DNA of 64,000 bases, taken from Warburgia ugandensis (taxonomy: Eukaryota; Streptophyta; Magnoliopsida; Canellales; Canellaceae). Position 1 is the first letter of the stretch; every line of letters begins with the position of its first letter. The notes beneath the pieces were generated by a model that did not search any database, was not told the DNA's origin, and saw nothing but the letters and a program-made list of their open reading frames with translations. The stretch spans positions 25,821,618 to 25,885,617 of the forward strand of contig CP141128.1 of the NCBI GenBank assembly GCA_035236585.1, read 5' to 3'. Below are positions 52,397-64,000 of this stretch, in pieces. The translations under genes were made by a program, and so were the position numbers.

Positions 52397-53739
52397 ATTA
52401 CATACCTAGATATATGATTTTTCGAGATCTACATCGGAGTAATCCTTACTTTACTATTCCACACCACTGCCTGCAAGATAACATATTTAGTTTAGCTTAA
52501 GACTAATAAATCCACCATATACTTAAATGTTATTTTATGTAGTTAGACAACCCCAAAGATTATGAAAAAATGTAAGCTGATAACATGTAAAGTGTCTTAC
52601 CCTTCTGAATTTTTTGAGCTTGACACAATAATGTATTAAAGTTCTCATATATTTTAGAACAAAGTATGCATACCCTCAATTCAATTGTTACCTATGGAAA
52701 TGCAGAACAAAGGACACAAAAAGGATCAATAGATATCATGTCTAAAATAACTTCAATTTATATGTAGAGTAATTAACTAGTTTTCCTTATCTTGATCATC
52801 TTCTAAGCAAGTTTTGGTATGTTCATAGTCTTGGTTTATTTACCCATTTAACCATGTACTTCAAATTTATAATTCAAATACATTATATATAAAGAAAGGA
52901 CTACTTATCAGTTATTAAACTATTACAATAGTTAAGAAGATTTAAAACTTATTCATTCATTCTATTAGTAGGCACAAATATGCACTGCACAGGATTCAAA
53001 AAATAATGCATGTCTACCACACATATCAAGAACCAATACAATCATATGAATTAGAATAAAAAATTACAATCCTTAAAATTTTATGTGTGTTGAACATAAT
53101 TTGGAAGGACAACTAGTTAAAACTTACACATTATTATAGGAAATCATTGAGGCCTGCCTCTTAGAGCAACGGAAGAACTTTGATAAAACTTCATTGGCTC
53201 ACCTCTTCATAGGCCATTGCTCCCTAGATCCACAAATGTTAGTAGGGTCAAGGAATTAGTAAATGTCCTTGACTTCTAATCTTCGTATTTTATCATATAG
53301 GTACTAGGGAGAAGTAATAGTTATTACTTATCATTACTAATTAACATGTAATGTCAAGGGTTCTTGTTAAAGTAAATATTTACATACTCAATATAGAAGC
53401 CAATATGCACGTATTCGAGTTCATCCTATTTACAAATCTTTACAAGGTCCTCTCTCATGAGTGGTAATGCAACTGCATCTCACCAAGCACCTTGTGCTCT
53501 ATCCATATAGGATTGATTACCTTATCTTCATTGATGAGCTTATAGAGGCTCCTCAAGCTAAGAGATATGTTAGTGGAACTTCCAACTAATCCTTAGTCTA
53601 TTGTTGTAAATTAGTAGAATTATTAAAAAATATATAAAAAATTCACTGAAGACATTCAATTTCATTATGAAAATAAACATAAAATTAGTAGTGTTCAGAT
53701 TGCTTATACAACGGAGATATACATGAGATTTCTAACTTT
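52397..53739. other. Unassigned AT-rich region
   Basis: No open frame of note, no match to other parts of the window, and no termini recognised. It is presumably the right-hand continuation of the sequence interrupted by A' at 49787. Confidence 0.5.
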
Positions 53740-55078
53740 TTTTGTATTCTTAAAAAAAAATTTGGTAACTCCTTTTTAAAGATGAGACTTATAACCCAAG
53801 TGAGTTTTGAACCATTCTTTCTTTTTTTAGGGTTATACATAAATTCAAAATTTTATTTGGTGAACATTATTTCTTACTTAGTCTCATTATTCTTCATCTT
53901 GGTCAATAATTGAGAAATCACATAAGACTATACTATATATCTCTTAAGTTTATGATCATTTTTTAAGTCATACGAAACTTAGGAAATGATAGAGGCCATC
54001 CTTGGCAAAATTCAGAGCCTTTGACCTTCCCTATATTATTTTCCTCTAGCTAGCCCATTGAGCCTTTAAAATATTATCCTTTTCTTTGTTAGCCAAACGA
54101 CCTTTACCTGTATTGAACTCGTAATATATATCCATTACCCATTTGCTTTGGAAATATGTAGAGAAGATTGAAGAATATTTTGGGAAAAAGGAGAAAAGTT
54201 CAAAAAGGTTATATAAAGGTAAGTGAAAAAGAGAAGAAAAAGATAGCCAATGAAAAAGAAGAATGTCCACACTTACAAAAAAAAATGAAAAAGTTGTGAA
54301 TACATTGACAAAAGCCCTTTACATATTTTCCAAACAACTTTTGTTTATCTTTATATCCATTCTTTTGATAACCCTTACCCAAGACTACGCTTCTTCCTAA
54401 TAGAAGTGCTAACTTGATCTTAGGAGAAGTATGTCTTAAGTATGGTTATAAATGTATAGGGATTTTGGTGGAGTGTAACATTCTTAATAGTTGATATCCT
54501 TTCATGAGATCATTGCCATTCTTACTAAGTTATCGTTCTTTTGTATAAAATATGTGAGACTTTTGGATTTGATTAAATGAATTCTACTCACATATTAATG
54601 AGAGATTTACACCTTTCTAAGTGTGAAGTATATCCTATGAAAATTGATGTCAAAGCATACATTTGGATAGTAATTTAGGTTATATTTGAGTTGAAAAGTA
54701 TATGTCAGCCATAACAAACACTCACTTTCTGAGGTTTAATGAAATAAAGTGATATGTTTAGCATAAGCGTAGGATTTTGAACCCTTTTTTCATCTTTATT
54801 AGTAGGCTAAAGTTCGGATGAGATGAATATAAGAAAAAAAAATTTTTTTTAGAAGAACAAAGAATTTGTATATAAATGTTGAGAATTTTGTAGATATATT
54901 CACTGCAAACCTTCATGAGGCATAACTCATCCACTAAGGGTAACCTAGGGGTTTAGGTGTTTGTTGCATGTACTAAATACAATTGTGAGTACCTACAAAA
55001 GTGGCACTTTGTATTTGTTTTGTACAATAATTTTTCTCATGTTTTGCTCTATACTAGCATAATGATGGTTGAGGAGTG
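53740..55078 (+). mobile_element. H3: 3' internal region of an H-type LTR element
   Basis: On the plus strand this matches the reverse complement of H1 10470-11760 and of H2 55760-56420. Shared stretches include TTTAAAGATGAGACTTATAACCC, the TATA-like TTATATAAAG (54209-54218), and GGTAACCTAGGGGTTTAGG (54939). It ends in CTATACTAGCATAATGATGG, comparable with GACTAGCAACATC beside the H1 LTR. Its 5' part is absent. No gene remains; the frames at 54046-54270 and 54957-55220 lack motifs and lie in non-coding sequence of the family. Confidence 0.6.
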
Positions 55079-55730
55079 TGACGAGTGTCTAATTTTGCAT
55101 AAAAAACACTCAAATAGTTACCCATCTATTATGAATTATTGGGGCAAATTAGGATTTTTGACCAAAATTTGTAACAAATTCATTTTTGACCTAATGACTA
55201 AAAAATTTAATATTTCATAGGCCCAAATGCTAATCCAAGATAAGTATGTATTGATCATATTTTTTTAGGATTTAATTGGAGTTTTTTCTTTTTGTAGGAA
55301 GTGAGATGGTGATCCAATGGCCGAGATCAGTCACGATGAGAATGGAAGATGAAGATTAAAAGATTGAGTCCAAGCCTAAAAATCATCAATCGAACATGAG
55401 ATCAAAAGTCAAGATCATCTTTAAGACAAGAAATGGATACAATTAAAGAATCCAAATGTGGCCAAAGTGGGCCCATGCATAAGTATTGCGAAGTCCACTA
55501 CCTTTGTGTGGGCTGCACTTTAGCCACTAAGCCATATTCAAGCCATGAACAAAAAGGACAAGCCTCACTTTCCACACCATGAAATATCAACATGAATTTC
55601 ACTTTCCATTTAAGATTCCTACCATTCTAAGACTCCTCCACCATCCTAAACTCTCATCCCAACCAACCAACCAATCCTAACTTCTTAAGAATTGAACAAT
55701 TGTCTTACCTAAGAATCGAACAAGGAATGA
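55079..55730 (+). mobile_element. LTR start of H3 (plus strand)
   Basis: Starts TGACGAGTGTCTAATTTTGC at the position expected for an LTR after the 3' internal region. Its 55455-55690 part matches, inverted, the H2 LTR at 61785-62290 (GTGGCCAAAGTGGGCCCATG, AAGCCATATTCAAG, AGACTCCTCCACC). The match fades near 55700, where sequence changes into antisense H2 internal region, so the LTR is partial. Confidence 0.6.
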
Positions 55731-56455
55731 AACGAAATTGATACTAGGAAGGACAAGATAGGATGGCCACCAGTATCACAATCATTAGATATTATTACAC
55801 TCTACCAAAATCTATATTCATTTATAACCATATCTAAGCCATACTTCTCCTAAGGTTAAGTTAGGACTTCTATTGGGTTGAAATATAGGCTTGGGTAAGG
55901 GTTATCAAAAGAATGTATATAAAGGTAAACAAAGGTTGTTTGGAAAATATCTAAAGGTCTTATATCAATGTATTCACAACTTTTTCATTTTTTCTTTCGA
56001 GAGTGAACGTTCTTCTTTTTTCATTGGCTATCTTTTTCTTTTCCTTTCTTTTTCACTTAACTTTTTATAGCCTTTTTGAACTTTTCTTGTTTTTCACTTT
56101 TTAATGTTCATCTCTTGAATTGTATTGTTCATAGTTATTACCAAAATATTCTTCAATCTTCTCTACATATTTCCAAAACAAAGGGAAATGGGTATATATT
56201 AGAGGTTCAATATAGGTAAAGGTTGTTTGGCTAACAATGAAAAGGGTAATATTTTAAAGGCTCAGTGGGATAAGTAGAGAACAATAATAAGGGAATAATG
56301 ACACCAACTAAGAAATAATGTTCACCAAAGAAAATTTTGAATTATGTATGAGCCTTAGAAAAGAAAGAAAGGTTCAAATCTTACTTGGGTTATAAGTCTC
56401 CATAGATCTCCTTCAAATCTCTAAGTTATATTTTTCTCTTCAACTTAAACTATAT

Positions 56456-56470
56456 ATATATATATATATT
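56456..56470. repeat. (TA)n microsatellite in H2
   Basis: Short TA run in the region corresponding to about 11756-11770 of H1, where it is much shorter. Confidence 0.85.
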
Positions 56471-57899
56471 ATATAGCTATTTTCTGCAATTGATGTTTCG
56501 ATCTTAATTTGTCATGAGATACTTTAGAAAAAGAATAAAATAGTGAACTAATTATATGCAACTCTATTAGTAAGTTAAAGTTTGAAAGATAGCTGGATAT
56601 TCAAAAAATCTAACTTCCCATCTTTATAAAGGACTTATCAAATGTTTTTTTCTTTAAATATAAAAAAGTTAGAAATCTCATGTATATCTCCCAAACCTGA
56701 ACTAAACATTGTCCTCAAAGTTTTGAAATGTAGGATGCCTAAATGATGAATGGTTAATGCAGACTAATGAGACTTTCTAAAGAAATCATGGGTTACCCAA
56801 TAAGCACTAAGTTTAATGTCTTCAGCCAGACATGGCCTATAATTAATTTAACCATCTAAACCTAGACCTAGCTAGTTCAACATATTTTTCCTAATCCTAA
56901 CCCTAACTATGAACTTACAATATTTCTCATGCCATTTCAAAATCTCATGGTAGTCTATTTATCACCTCTACCTAGAGATTTTTGGTTGTGGTAACATTAA
57001 GACACTATAGCCTCTCACAATTTTAAGTTGTGGGGAATCATATTGATGAGCCCTCATCTTCAAAATTTCATGGTAGTCAATATAATTCCTCCACCCTGTA
57101 TTTGGAAGTGGTGATAATATAATGACATCATGATACACCGTGAATTTCTTAGGATCAATTTGAGATGAATTATCCCAATCTTGATCAAATTTAAGGATAA
57201 CATTGACCATTACATTCAATTCATCTGTTTCATCAATGGCCCTTATACCATCCTAAAATTGGGGTATAAGCTAACTCTACCCTTCCTAAAATGAATCTTC
57301 TTATATTACTAGAGGCGGGACATGGTTTTGCTTAGACCCTAATTATTTTCTAAGGTGTACCCTAGATTACATTGATGTATGGTTAGTACATGAATTGACT
57401 CTTCTTATTCCTATTTAGCTGGCACAAGTAAGGTTTGAAGTGGGCCTATATTACTATATGATGTTTGTTCAAATAATGTCAGTAGGTCTCAATTAGGTAC
57501 ATCTTCTACATGGCAATGATTAGTCTGAATTTCAGGCTCTGTAGGGGATCTACTCTAGCTTGCCATTGAGAAGTGTACAGCAAATGCACACTATCCAACA
57601 ACTTGTTTACCTCCTCAATGGTTGTGCCTTTATCAAATTTGTAAAAATAAGGACACGATTCTAAAAGATCTAGGTTGAATGTTTCTACGGCTTCATTCTC
57701 TTCATCAATGAAAGTCTCTCCATCATAATCTTATTAAGGGGTAGGACATGGCTTGAGTGTATTTGAGTTGGAGGCTTCTATGGATCATTGTGGACTTTGT
57801 GGCTCAAAATGATCATAAGAGCTTTTCATCCTATTATTATAAATAAATGGCTCTTCATTATCCCTAATTTGTTTCATTTCCTCAGTCCTTTTTATAAAT

Positions 57900-58520
57900 T
57901 CATCAATGTTTCTGCTAGTATTTTCCCATATTTATTTCATTTCCTCTTCCCATTCATCCATCTCTTGTTTCATTTCCTCATTCACCTTTCCAATGGAAGC
58001 CATGCCTTGTTCTATTATCTCACAAATATGCTACATATTCTCTTCTAAGGGGGTTCTTCATGCTATAAAGAAAATAACTCAAATGGTTCGTATTGCTATG
58101 GCATTTGGTTCTTGAAAAAGGTTGAACAGGTTGAACTTATAATGATTGACCCTGATGTTCTTGATAATCATGGTAGTGTTGACCAAATGGGACCATTGTG
58201 GTTCTTCTTGATACCGGTAATCCTAAGAACATGGTTTTTCATGATGCCTAGCCTATCCATTATATTTTATCTCAGGATAGTAGTCATTACTAGGGTATGT
58301 GAATGCATTGGTTGCATCCACTCAATCCTGGTAGTATTCATTATATGTGGAGCTTGATGGCCATGAAGGAGTGGGATAGGGATGCTCAGAATAAGTATAG
58401 TCATTATATTATTGAAGTTGTGGCATGGCTTGCCTAGAAGCTATTATCTTGAGCAATTGAGTTTCCATAATATTTATCCTACCCATCGATATATCTAATC
58501 TATGAAATCTATCCCCTTCA
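57900..58520 (-). pseudogene. Gag-like coding remnant of H2
   Basis: Minus-strand blocks SWPSSSTY and NAFTYPSN correspond in order and spacing to those in H1 (12760-13480). This is a former coding region, now broken in several places. No zinc knuckle is seen, so gag is inferred from position only. The plus-strand frames at 57788-58357 are shadows. Confidence 0.5.
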
Positions 58521-58725
58521 TAATAAGCCTTTTGTTCCAACTTTGTATACCATAACACAAATCATTATGTACAACAAATAGTTTTTCTTTTTTATATGGA
58601 AAATCCTAACTATATGATGCAATCTAAATGCTAATCATAAGCTAAATGATGCAAAATAAAATCCTAGTATCCACTAATCAAGTAGTGTCTTGATTATCTT
58701 TTCTTAATGAATAGGTGGTAGATTC

Positions 58726-59150
58726 TTAGAACTAGAGCTAGACAGCTCCTCTTTTTATTCAGATTTGACTATTGCTTACAATTGGGTTTTGGTCGACAAA
58801 TACAATCCTTGTGTTAGGAGGTTTTTAGACCTCAACTAAAGTCAATGGAAGGCATTGAAAAATCATTAGGATTTTAAGATAGCCACTATAACTATAATTT
58901 TTGGAAGTCACTATTGTAATAATAGATTGCATCCTTCTCTAAGGGTCTTATGAGGTCCCCACCTTAAATCTATTTCTACTTGATTTTAAATTAGTGTTCA
59001 ACAGTTGGGATCATGACATACAAGGATTTTGATTGATTCCAAGATGGACCAAGGAGCTGGTGATGAAATCTAGTCTTTATTTTATTGAGGGTTCCTATTG
59101 GGCCCTTACTAGCATTAAGTTCCATTCCACCATAAAGCTATAAATGTGCA
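58726..59150 (-). other. Leader module of H2, shared with long LTRs
   Basis: Plus-strand blocks GCTAGACAGCTCCTCTTT, GGAGGTTTTTAGACCTCAAC, TGATTTTAAATTAG, GATGGACCAAGGAG and GGGCCCTTACTAGCATTAAG follow the same order as in D (2370-2765). Confidence 0.6.
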
Positions 59151-60372
59151 ATGCAAAACAAAAATCAAACCAATGCTTACTTATATGCTACTTAACAAAG
59201 GGTCAGGCACCTTAATAGATGAGACATTATAACCACACAACCTATGCTTTGGTTATAGCTAAGCTCAAGCTAACCTTTGTTAAATAGTTGCTTGAACTAA
59301 TACATCAATCCTAAGTATTATGCAATAATTATAAATGTGTGACCCTAATCTATATGAATTATACTCCTATCACAAATGAAAAATTATACTAAATTCACTT
59401 TATCCTAATAATTAGAATTTGGGTGAAGATTTCTCATAGTGAGGGGTTTGATGATGATCAAGTGTGGGCCATCATAGTCCACACTTGCCCTATATTATTA
59501 CAACCCAGTTAAAAATTAATATTAAAATTACAATGGGCCTCCCTACAATTTCACTCAAATCCTAATATATGTTAATGAAGTCATGGCCCATAGGATCGCT
59601 ATCTCTCCTTTGCCAATTTCCCTCACATAAAAATCAAACAAATTGGTCAATATGAGGAAAATAGCAAATAAGTACAAAAATAATGCAAAACTCTAAATTA
59701 ATGCACCCTAAACCTAGACTAGAGGTAAATAATCTAAGGTGTGGTCCACTAATAATACATTATAACTCCCCTACAATGGTTCCAAAGCTTGTTGTAATTT
59801 CTAAGCTAAACCTGCAAGCGCACAAATCAATTGTAGTATTTTTACATGAGGAGGACGAGCCTACAAGGAATCAAATGATTGTGATACTACTAGACCCTAC
59901 TTTAAATTATCTAACCTAGCTAATGATCATGAGATGTTTAACCTAAACTAATGATGAAAACTAAAAACAAGTGCAAGTTGTGAAAGATCGAATTATACTA
60001 AAAGTAAACATGCTAAACTTAAAAACTTTCCTAAATGAAAACTTTTAAATTAGAACTATCTAAAACTAAATTTGACACAATGGAAATTATCTTAGTATGT
60101 AAATAATCCTAAAGCATGAAGGACTATCATGAACTAAACAAATAAGCAAAACATGATATGGATGGAAATATGAGAGCTATGTAATAAAATAACTATAGAA
60201 AAAGTGCATGTATAAAGCATGGAAAGGGTTTATGAACTAATGGATCAATTAAAGTATTATGTAATGTATGAAACTACTTTAACTATAGCGAGAAACTCTA
60301 ACTGAAACAAGCAACTATCTAAATAAATCACATGTCAAAACTAAGAGATGAATGATAAATGGACTTGAACAT

Positions 60373-60456
60373 AAAAAAAGGGCCAGCCACAGTGCACGAA
60401 GCTCCAGCCTATGCGAGGTTTGGGGAAGGGGTGGACCACAAGGGCCTAAAGTACAC
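60373..60456 (-). mobile_element. 5'-truncated Au-like SINE
   Basis: On the minus strand it reads GTGTACTTTAGGCCCTTGTG, then GTCCACCCCTTCCCC, GGAGCTTCGTGCACTG and GGCTGGCCC, ending in a run of T. This is the 3' part of the tRNA-derived Au SINE family of angiosperms, which characteristically ends in a T tract. A perfect 15-bp target duplication AATGGACTTGAACAT flanks it (60358-60372 and 60457-60471). The tRNA-like promoter half is missing, as in an aborted reverse transcription, so this copy cannot be transcribed from its own promoter. It sits in the H2 leader. The clean duplication shows it inserted after H2 and relatively recently. Confidence 0.88.
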
Positions 60457-60699
60457 AATGGACTTGAACATGAAAAGCTAATTTAAATAGCTTTGAAACA
60501 TAAAATCTAAACAAAGATGTATATTAATGAACTTTGTACCACTAACACTGAAACAAAGATGTAATTGATTGAATAACAAATTTACAAGTGAGGTGTGCAC
60601 CCTCCAAGGGGTATGTGCACCATACAAAAAATCAATAATCAATTAACTAACTCCTTCACTCTTCATTAATGTATCCCAATTTAGGCTAGAAAGCATGTG

Positions 60700-62295
60700 A
60701 ACCCAAAAGTGATCAAGAAAAAAATATGGAGAATATGAGAAAAAGAGCAAAGGTAAAGTAAGGATCTTAAGAATTTCAAGGAGTAAATAACTTGATCTAG
60801 TCACCACAAGAGATTAGTGGCCTTTAAACTCATGGATCTGAGGCTTCAACTAAAGTCACTTCAACAAGGTAAACAAGGAACATAAATAAATGGAAAAACA
60901 ATAAATAAACAAGGATCAAAAAGGGGTTAAGGAAAATGACTTTGATCTAGCAGTCTTTTGGTTGTCACTACCAAAGAGTCGTCTCTTAAATCAAAGGACT
61001 ACAAAACTAAACTCAAGGCTAACAAGCAATGAAACTAAAGGAGATCTAAATGGCCAATGAAGAGTAAGGACAAAGATTAGATTCAAGGTGACTTCCCTTG
61101 GCTATCACTTCATGGGAAAAACCAACCTTGGATGTTAAGTAAACAAGCAAAGAAGAACAAAGGAATTAAATTAAGCAACAATGGAAGTAAGATCAAGCAA
61201 AGAGAGATGATTAAAAAGAGAAACAAACTAACCTTTGACAAGAGATTTAAAGGACAAGACCAAGGCATGGAAGACTTGGGGAAGATGCAACACACCTTGG
61301 AAGAGTAGTAGCCACTCAAAAGAAGAAGAAAGTTGAAGGAAAAAAGGTTGGAGAAAGAGAGAAGGAAGAGGATGCCCTCCTCCAAATGGAGGGGGCTTAT
61401 TTTTCCTCTTAATTAAAGAGCTCCCAACTTTGATTTATTTTGGTCTTTTATACTTTTTCACATATATTTTCTAGAGTAACCTAAGATAAAGGTGTGGTGG
61501 AGATGAAAAACAAGAAATTTGGATGACTAGGATGGTGGGTAAGCTAGGGCCATTAAAGAGGAAACAATATAAGGTAAGTGGCTACCTTTGGTTGCATGTA
61601 GGTGTGCCACTTTCTTAGGAGGAGACTTCTGCCCCCTTCAAAATTCATTTAGACCCTTCAATTATGGTAAGTAGGTGGATGGGATAAGGTAGGAAAGAGA
61701 AATGAAAGTGGGAGGAAAGAGATGGGTAGGAAAACAATAGGAAAGTGAAGTAAGGTGGAAAATATTGACTAGCTAAGTGATTTCTTAGGAAGTTGGGATT
61801 GGTTGGTTGGCTGGGATGGGTGTTTAGGAAGGTGGAGGAGTCTTAGAATGATAGGACTCTTGAATGGAAAGTGAAATTTATGATGATATTTGGTGCTGAG
61901 GTGGAAAGTGGGAAAATAATAGAAAAACATGAAAAATAGAAGGGTCTTATCCTATTGGTCCACATGCCATCTTATCCTAATGAATTTTCCCCTAATTCTC
62001 TTCAAAATATTCCCATAAATCCCATGGATAATCCCTTGGATTCTCCTCCAATCATGGCCTTTTATGTAGCTTAGCTTTGCGGCTTTGATGACTAACTTTG
62101 AGGTCCATTGACTTGGCTTCATGGCTGGCTTAGATTGCTCTCTTGGCTTAGCTTGATGGCTCATATCCTTGTCTTTAGTGGTTGGCTTGGCTTCATAGCT
62201 TTTCCTATTGCTCATATCTTGAATATGGCTTAATGGATTACGTGCAACCCATGGAAGGTTGTGGTCTTTGCATGGCTAATGGATGGGTCCACTTT
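60700..62295 (-). repeat. H2 5' LTR (antisense), cut by F
   Basis: In sense it runs from GTGGACCCATCCATTAGCC (62290 leftward) through AAGCCATATTCAAG, AGACTCCTCCACC, a TATA-like AGTATAAAAG (near 61450) and a pyrimidine-rich start region. The 61785-62290 part matches the H3 LTR in inverted orientation. The first 390 or so bp of the LTR are displaced beyond F, outside the window. The 3' boundary near 60700 is a guess. The open frames at 61110-61385 and 61952-62215 show only compositional or imperfect repeat content. Confidence 0.55.
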
Positions 62296-64000
62296 TGTAA
62301 TAACCCCAATTTTTGTAAATTGATTTGAGAAAATCAATGAAAGCTTGAAATTTTAGAAGACTCGGGTTGGAATATTAGGTTAAAAGCAAATATATTATCA
62401 TAGAGATTAAATCATGAGTGAAAACTAATGTACACAAAAAATCAAATAAAATGACACTAATTTCGTTAAATTCTGAGTTAGAATGAAACTTCTCAATTTT
62501 CTACATAAAAGGGTAAAAGGGTCACTTTCACCCATGACCAAGATTTAAAATTTGAATATTTCAAATGTACTTGAAAAATTGGAAGGTACTCAAAAAATCA
62601 ATTTTGGCGCTATTGAGTACACTAAAATCCAAGTATGGATAAATAATATCCATTTTTCTTCATTTTATTGAATAAAAGGGCAAAATGATCTTTTCACATG
62701 AAATTGGGACCCACAAAGTAGGCCAATGTTCTGGAAGCAACAATAATTCAGCAATGCACTACCAAATTGTAGTAGAGGAAAAGGTGGAGGTGGATACTCC
62801 ACCCATAAATAAAATAATAAGAAGAAAGAAAGAGATTTTTATGAAAAATTAATTTAAAATTCACAAACTTGCTTATAAATAATTCTAAAAATTTCATAAA
62901 AATTTTCACAACTTTAGCACGAAATCCCCTATACTTCTGTGGAAAATCAGAGAAAAAATCCACCCCCATCTCCCCCAATCTCTCTCTTTTTTAATCTTTC
63001 TCTCTCCTCTCTCTAGAATAATACCAAGAGCCTTATGTTCAATTAGCCACTCAGTTCCATATCAAATTTTACAAATTCAACCATCCATATTGTTCTAAAT
63101 TCCCTGATCTACAAAAGACCCTAAGTAAAATCCAATAGTTCAATCAACGGAGGATTTATTTATTTTGGCATCAATTTGTCAATTCTGAGCAAATCAAGTA
63201 GTTGGATAACATCCAATATTCAGTTTATGTCATTTTAATATTTTTAATTTCATTGGATTTGATTTTCTGTTAATGTTTCAAAAAATTAAGTTCCAATGAA
63301 AAACCCTCTAGATCGGCATCATGGAGGGCTCAAATGAAAATTTTGAGCCATACAATAGATTCATAAGGGTTCAAAACCCCAAGGTATGAAATAACAACTA
63401 ATTTTGTGGAGATATGATGGCACAATTTAAAGGAGAAAAGGGGGATGGTGATTTGACAGTTCGATCTGGATTGTCTCACCATTTACAAGTCACCACAGCG
63501 TTTCCATTGGTGGCCATAGATAAAACAGGGCGGGATGACCAATTCCGCCAGATCCACCTGTTTTGTCCTATTCTAACGGCCAGATCAAATCTAGACTGTT
63601 AAAATAACTGTGAACTTCAAACTTGAATTTTGGAGTCATCTGAGCTCTAAATCATTAGTGGAAAGAAGATATGGAAAACTTATGATGTCTAATTTCATAT
63701 GAAATAATAAAATGTAGAAAATATTGCAACAAAATTTTTGTTTAAAGAAAATAAGACTCTTACTTCCATGATCTTGAAGATCTGAGATGATTAGACGTTA
63801 ATGATCTAATCTATTTATTTATAATGATAAGGATATGTGAAATTGAGGGTTTAATATAACAAATCTATAATAATTTAAAAAGTTTACCCTTTGTGGTAGA
63901 AGTAACATAAAATTTATAAAGGAACTTTCTTGATCAATAAGATCAAGCATGATCAAATGCTATGGATGGGTTGGATGGAGTTAATAATGATGAGATCTAG
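62296..64000 (+). mobile_element. LTR F start, long-LTR chromovirus family (runs off the window)
   Basis: Starts TGTAATAACCCCAATTTTTG. It is collinear with the first 1.7 kb of B and C LTRs: GTTGGAATATTAGGTTA, the TATA box CTTATAAATA (62872-62881, 578 bp in), CAAGAGCCTTATGTTCAATT (about 63025), and the GATCTGAGATGATTAGA region near the end. The flank before it is ACTTT; the partner duplication is outside the window. It is a solo LTR or the 5' LTR of a larger element; the window cannot tell. The small frame at 63414-63602 is not conserved in other copies. Confidence 0.9.
62872..62881 (+). promoter_or_regulatory. TATA box of LTR F
   Basis: CTTATAAATA at the family-typical distance from the LTR start, followed by a segment matching B (ATTTCATAAAAATTTTCACAA). 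Confidence 0.7.

Larger units (their letters stand above)
55760..60700 (-). mobile_element. H2 internal region (antisense)
   Basis: Collinear with H1 internal sequence: 55760-56540 with 10950-11830, a gag-like remnant at 57900-58520 with 12760-13480, a leader module at 58726-59150, and the motif GCAAGCGCACAAATCAATTG (59815). 59150-60700 is AT-rich leader without genes, apart from the SINE. No pol motifs seen. The left side abuts the H3 LTR in opposite orientation; the right side passes into the H2 LTR. It is an old fossil broken in many places. The boundary with the LTR is approximate. Confidence 0.6.

Noticed and set aside
53685-53693. TTAGTAGTG as the partner end of the CACTA candidate at 49237
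   Set aside because: Flanking 3-bp sequences differ and no subterminal repeats precede it.

Overview
This 64 kb window is repeat-filled intergenic DNA from a flowering plant. I find no host protein gene, rRNA gene or tRNA gene. The plant assignment rests on three things: chromodomain-bearing Ty3/gypsy elements primed by initiator tRNA-Met, very long AT-rich LTRs, and a 5'-truncated Au-like SINE (a family spread across angiosperms). The density and nesting of LTR elements suggest a medium to large genome.

Layout, with letters used as local names. K (1-549 and 5399-5623) is an old LTR fragment split by D (550-5393, minus), a solo LTR with a perfect 5-bp target duplication. 5624-8434 is an unresolved block (J) ending like an LTR. 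H1 (minus, about 8435-48726) is an old outer LTR element. Its left LTR is 8435-10344, its internal region is 10345-14142, 20712-23162 and 28097-28349, and its right LTR is 28350-29282, 34244-34569 and 47950-48726. Four younger insertions open it: A (14143-20711, plus, decayed chromovirus), E (23163-28096, plus, solo LTR), C (29283-34243, minus, solo LTR) and B (34570-47949, plus, a two-LTR chromovirus with LTRs of about 4.4 kb). When these are removed in thought, the flanks of A, C and B rejoin into sequence matching the other H1 LTR or the H2 element.

Right of H1: 48727-49786 is mostly unassigned, with a possible CACTA-type end at 49237. 49787-52396 (A') is a solo LTR of the A family. 52397-53739 is unassigned. 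53740-55078 plus an LTR start at 55079 (H3, plus) lies head to head with H2 (about 55760-62295, minus), and the two form a large inverted repeat. H2 carries the SINE at 60373-60456. F (62296 to window end) is the start of another long LTR inserted in the H2 LTR.

Two groups of elements dominate. The B/C/D/E/F group has LTRs of 4.4-5.0 kb with the TATA box only about 0.6 kb from the LTR start, a conserved hairpin upstream of it, and a second conserved hairpin near the LTR 3' end. The H group shows a weak gag-like coding remnant but no pol that I can recognise, and may be non-autonomous. A collinear block of about 400 bp is shared between the long-LTR group and the leader of the H elements. That block is the most unexpected signal here. 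I found no CRISPR array, operon or host gene system. All boundaries and identities were read by eye.
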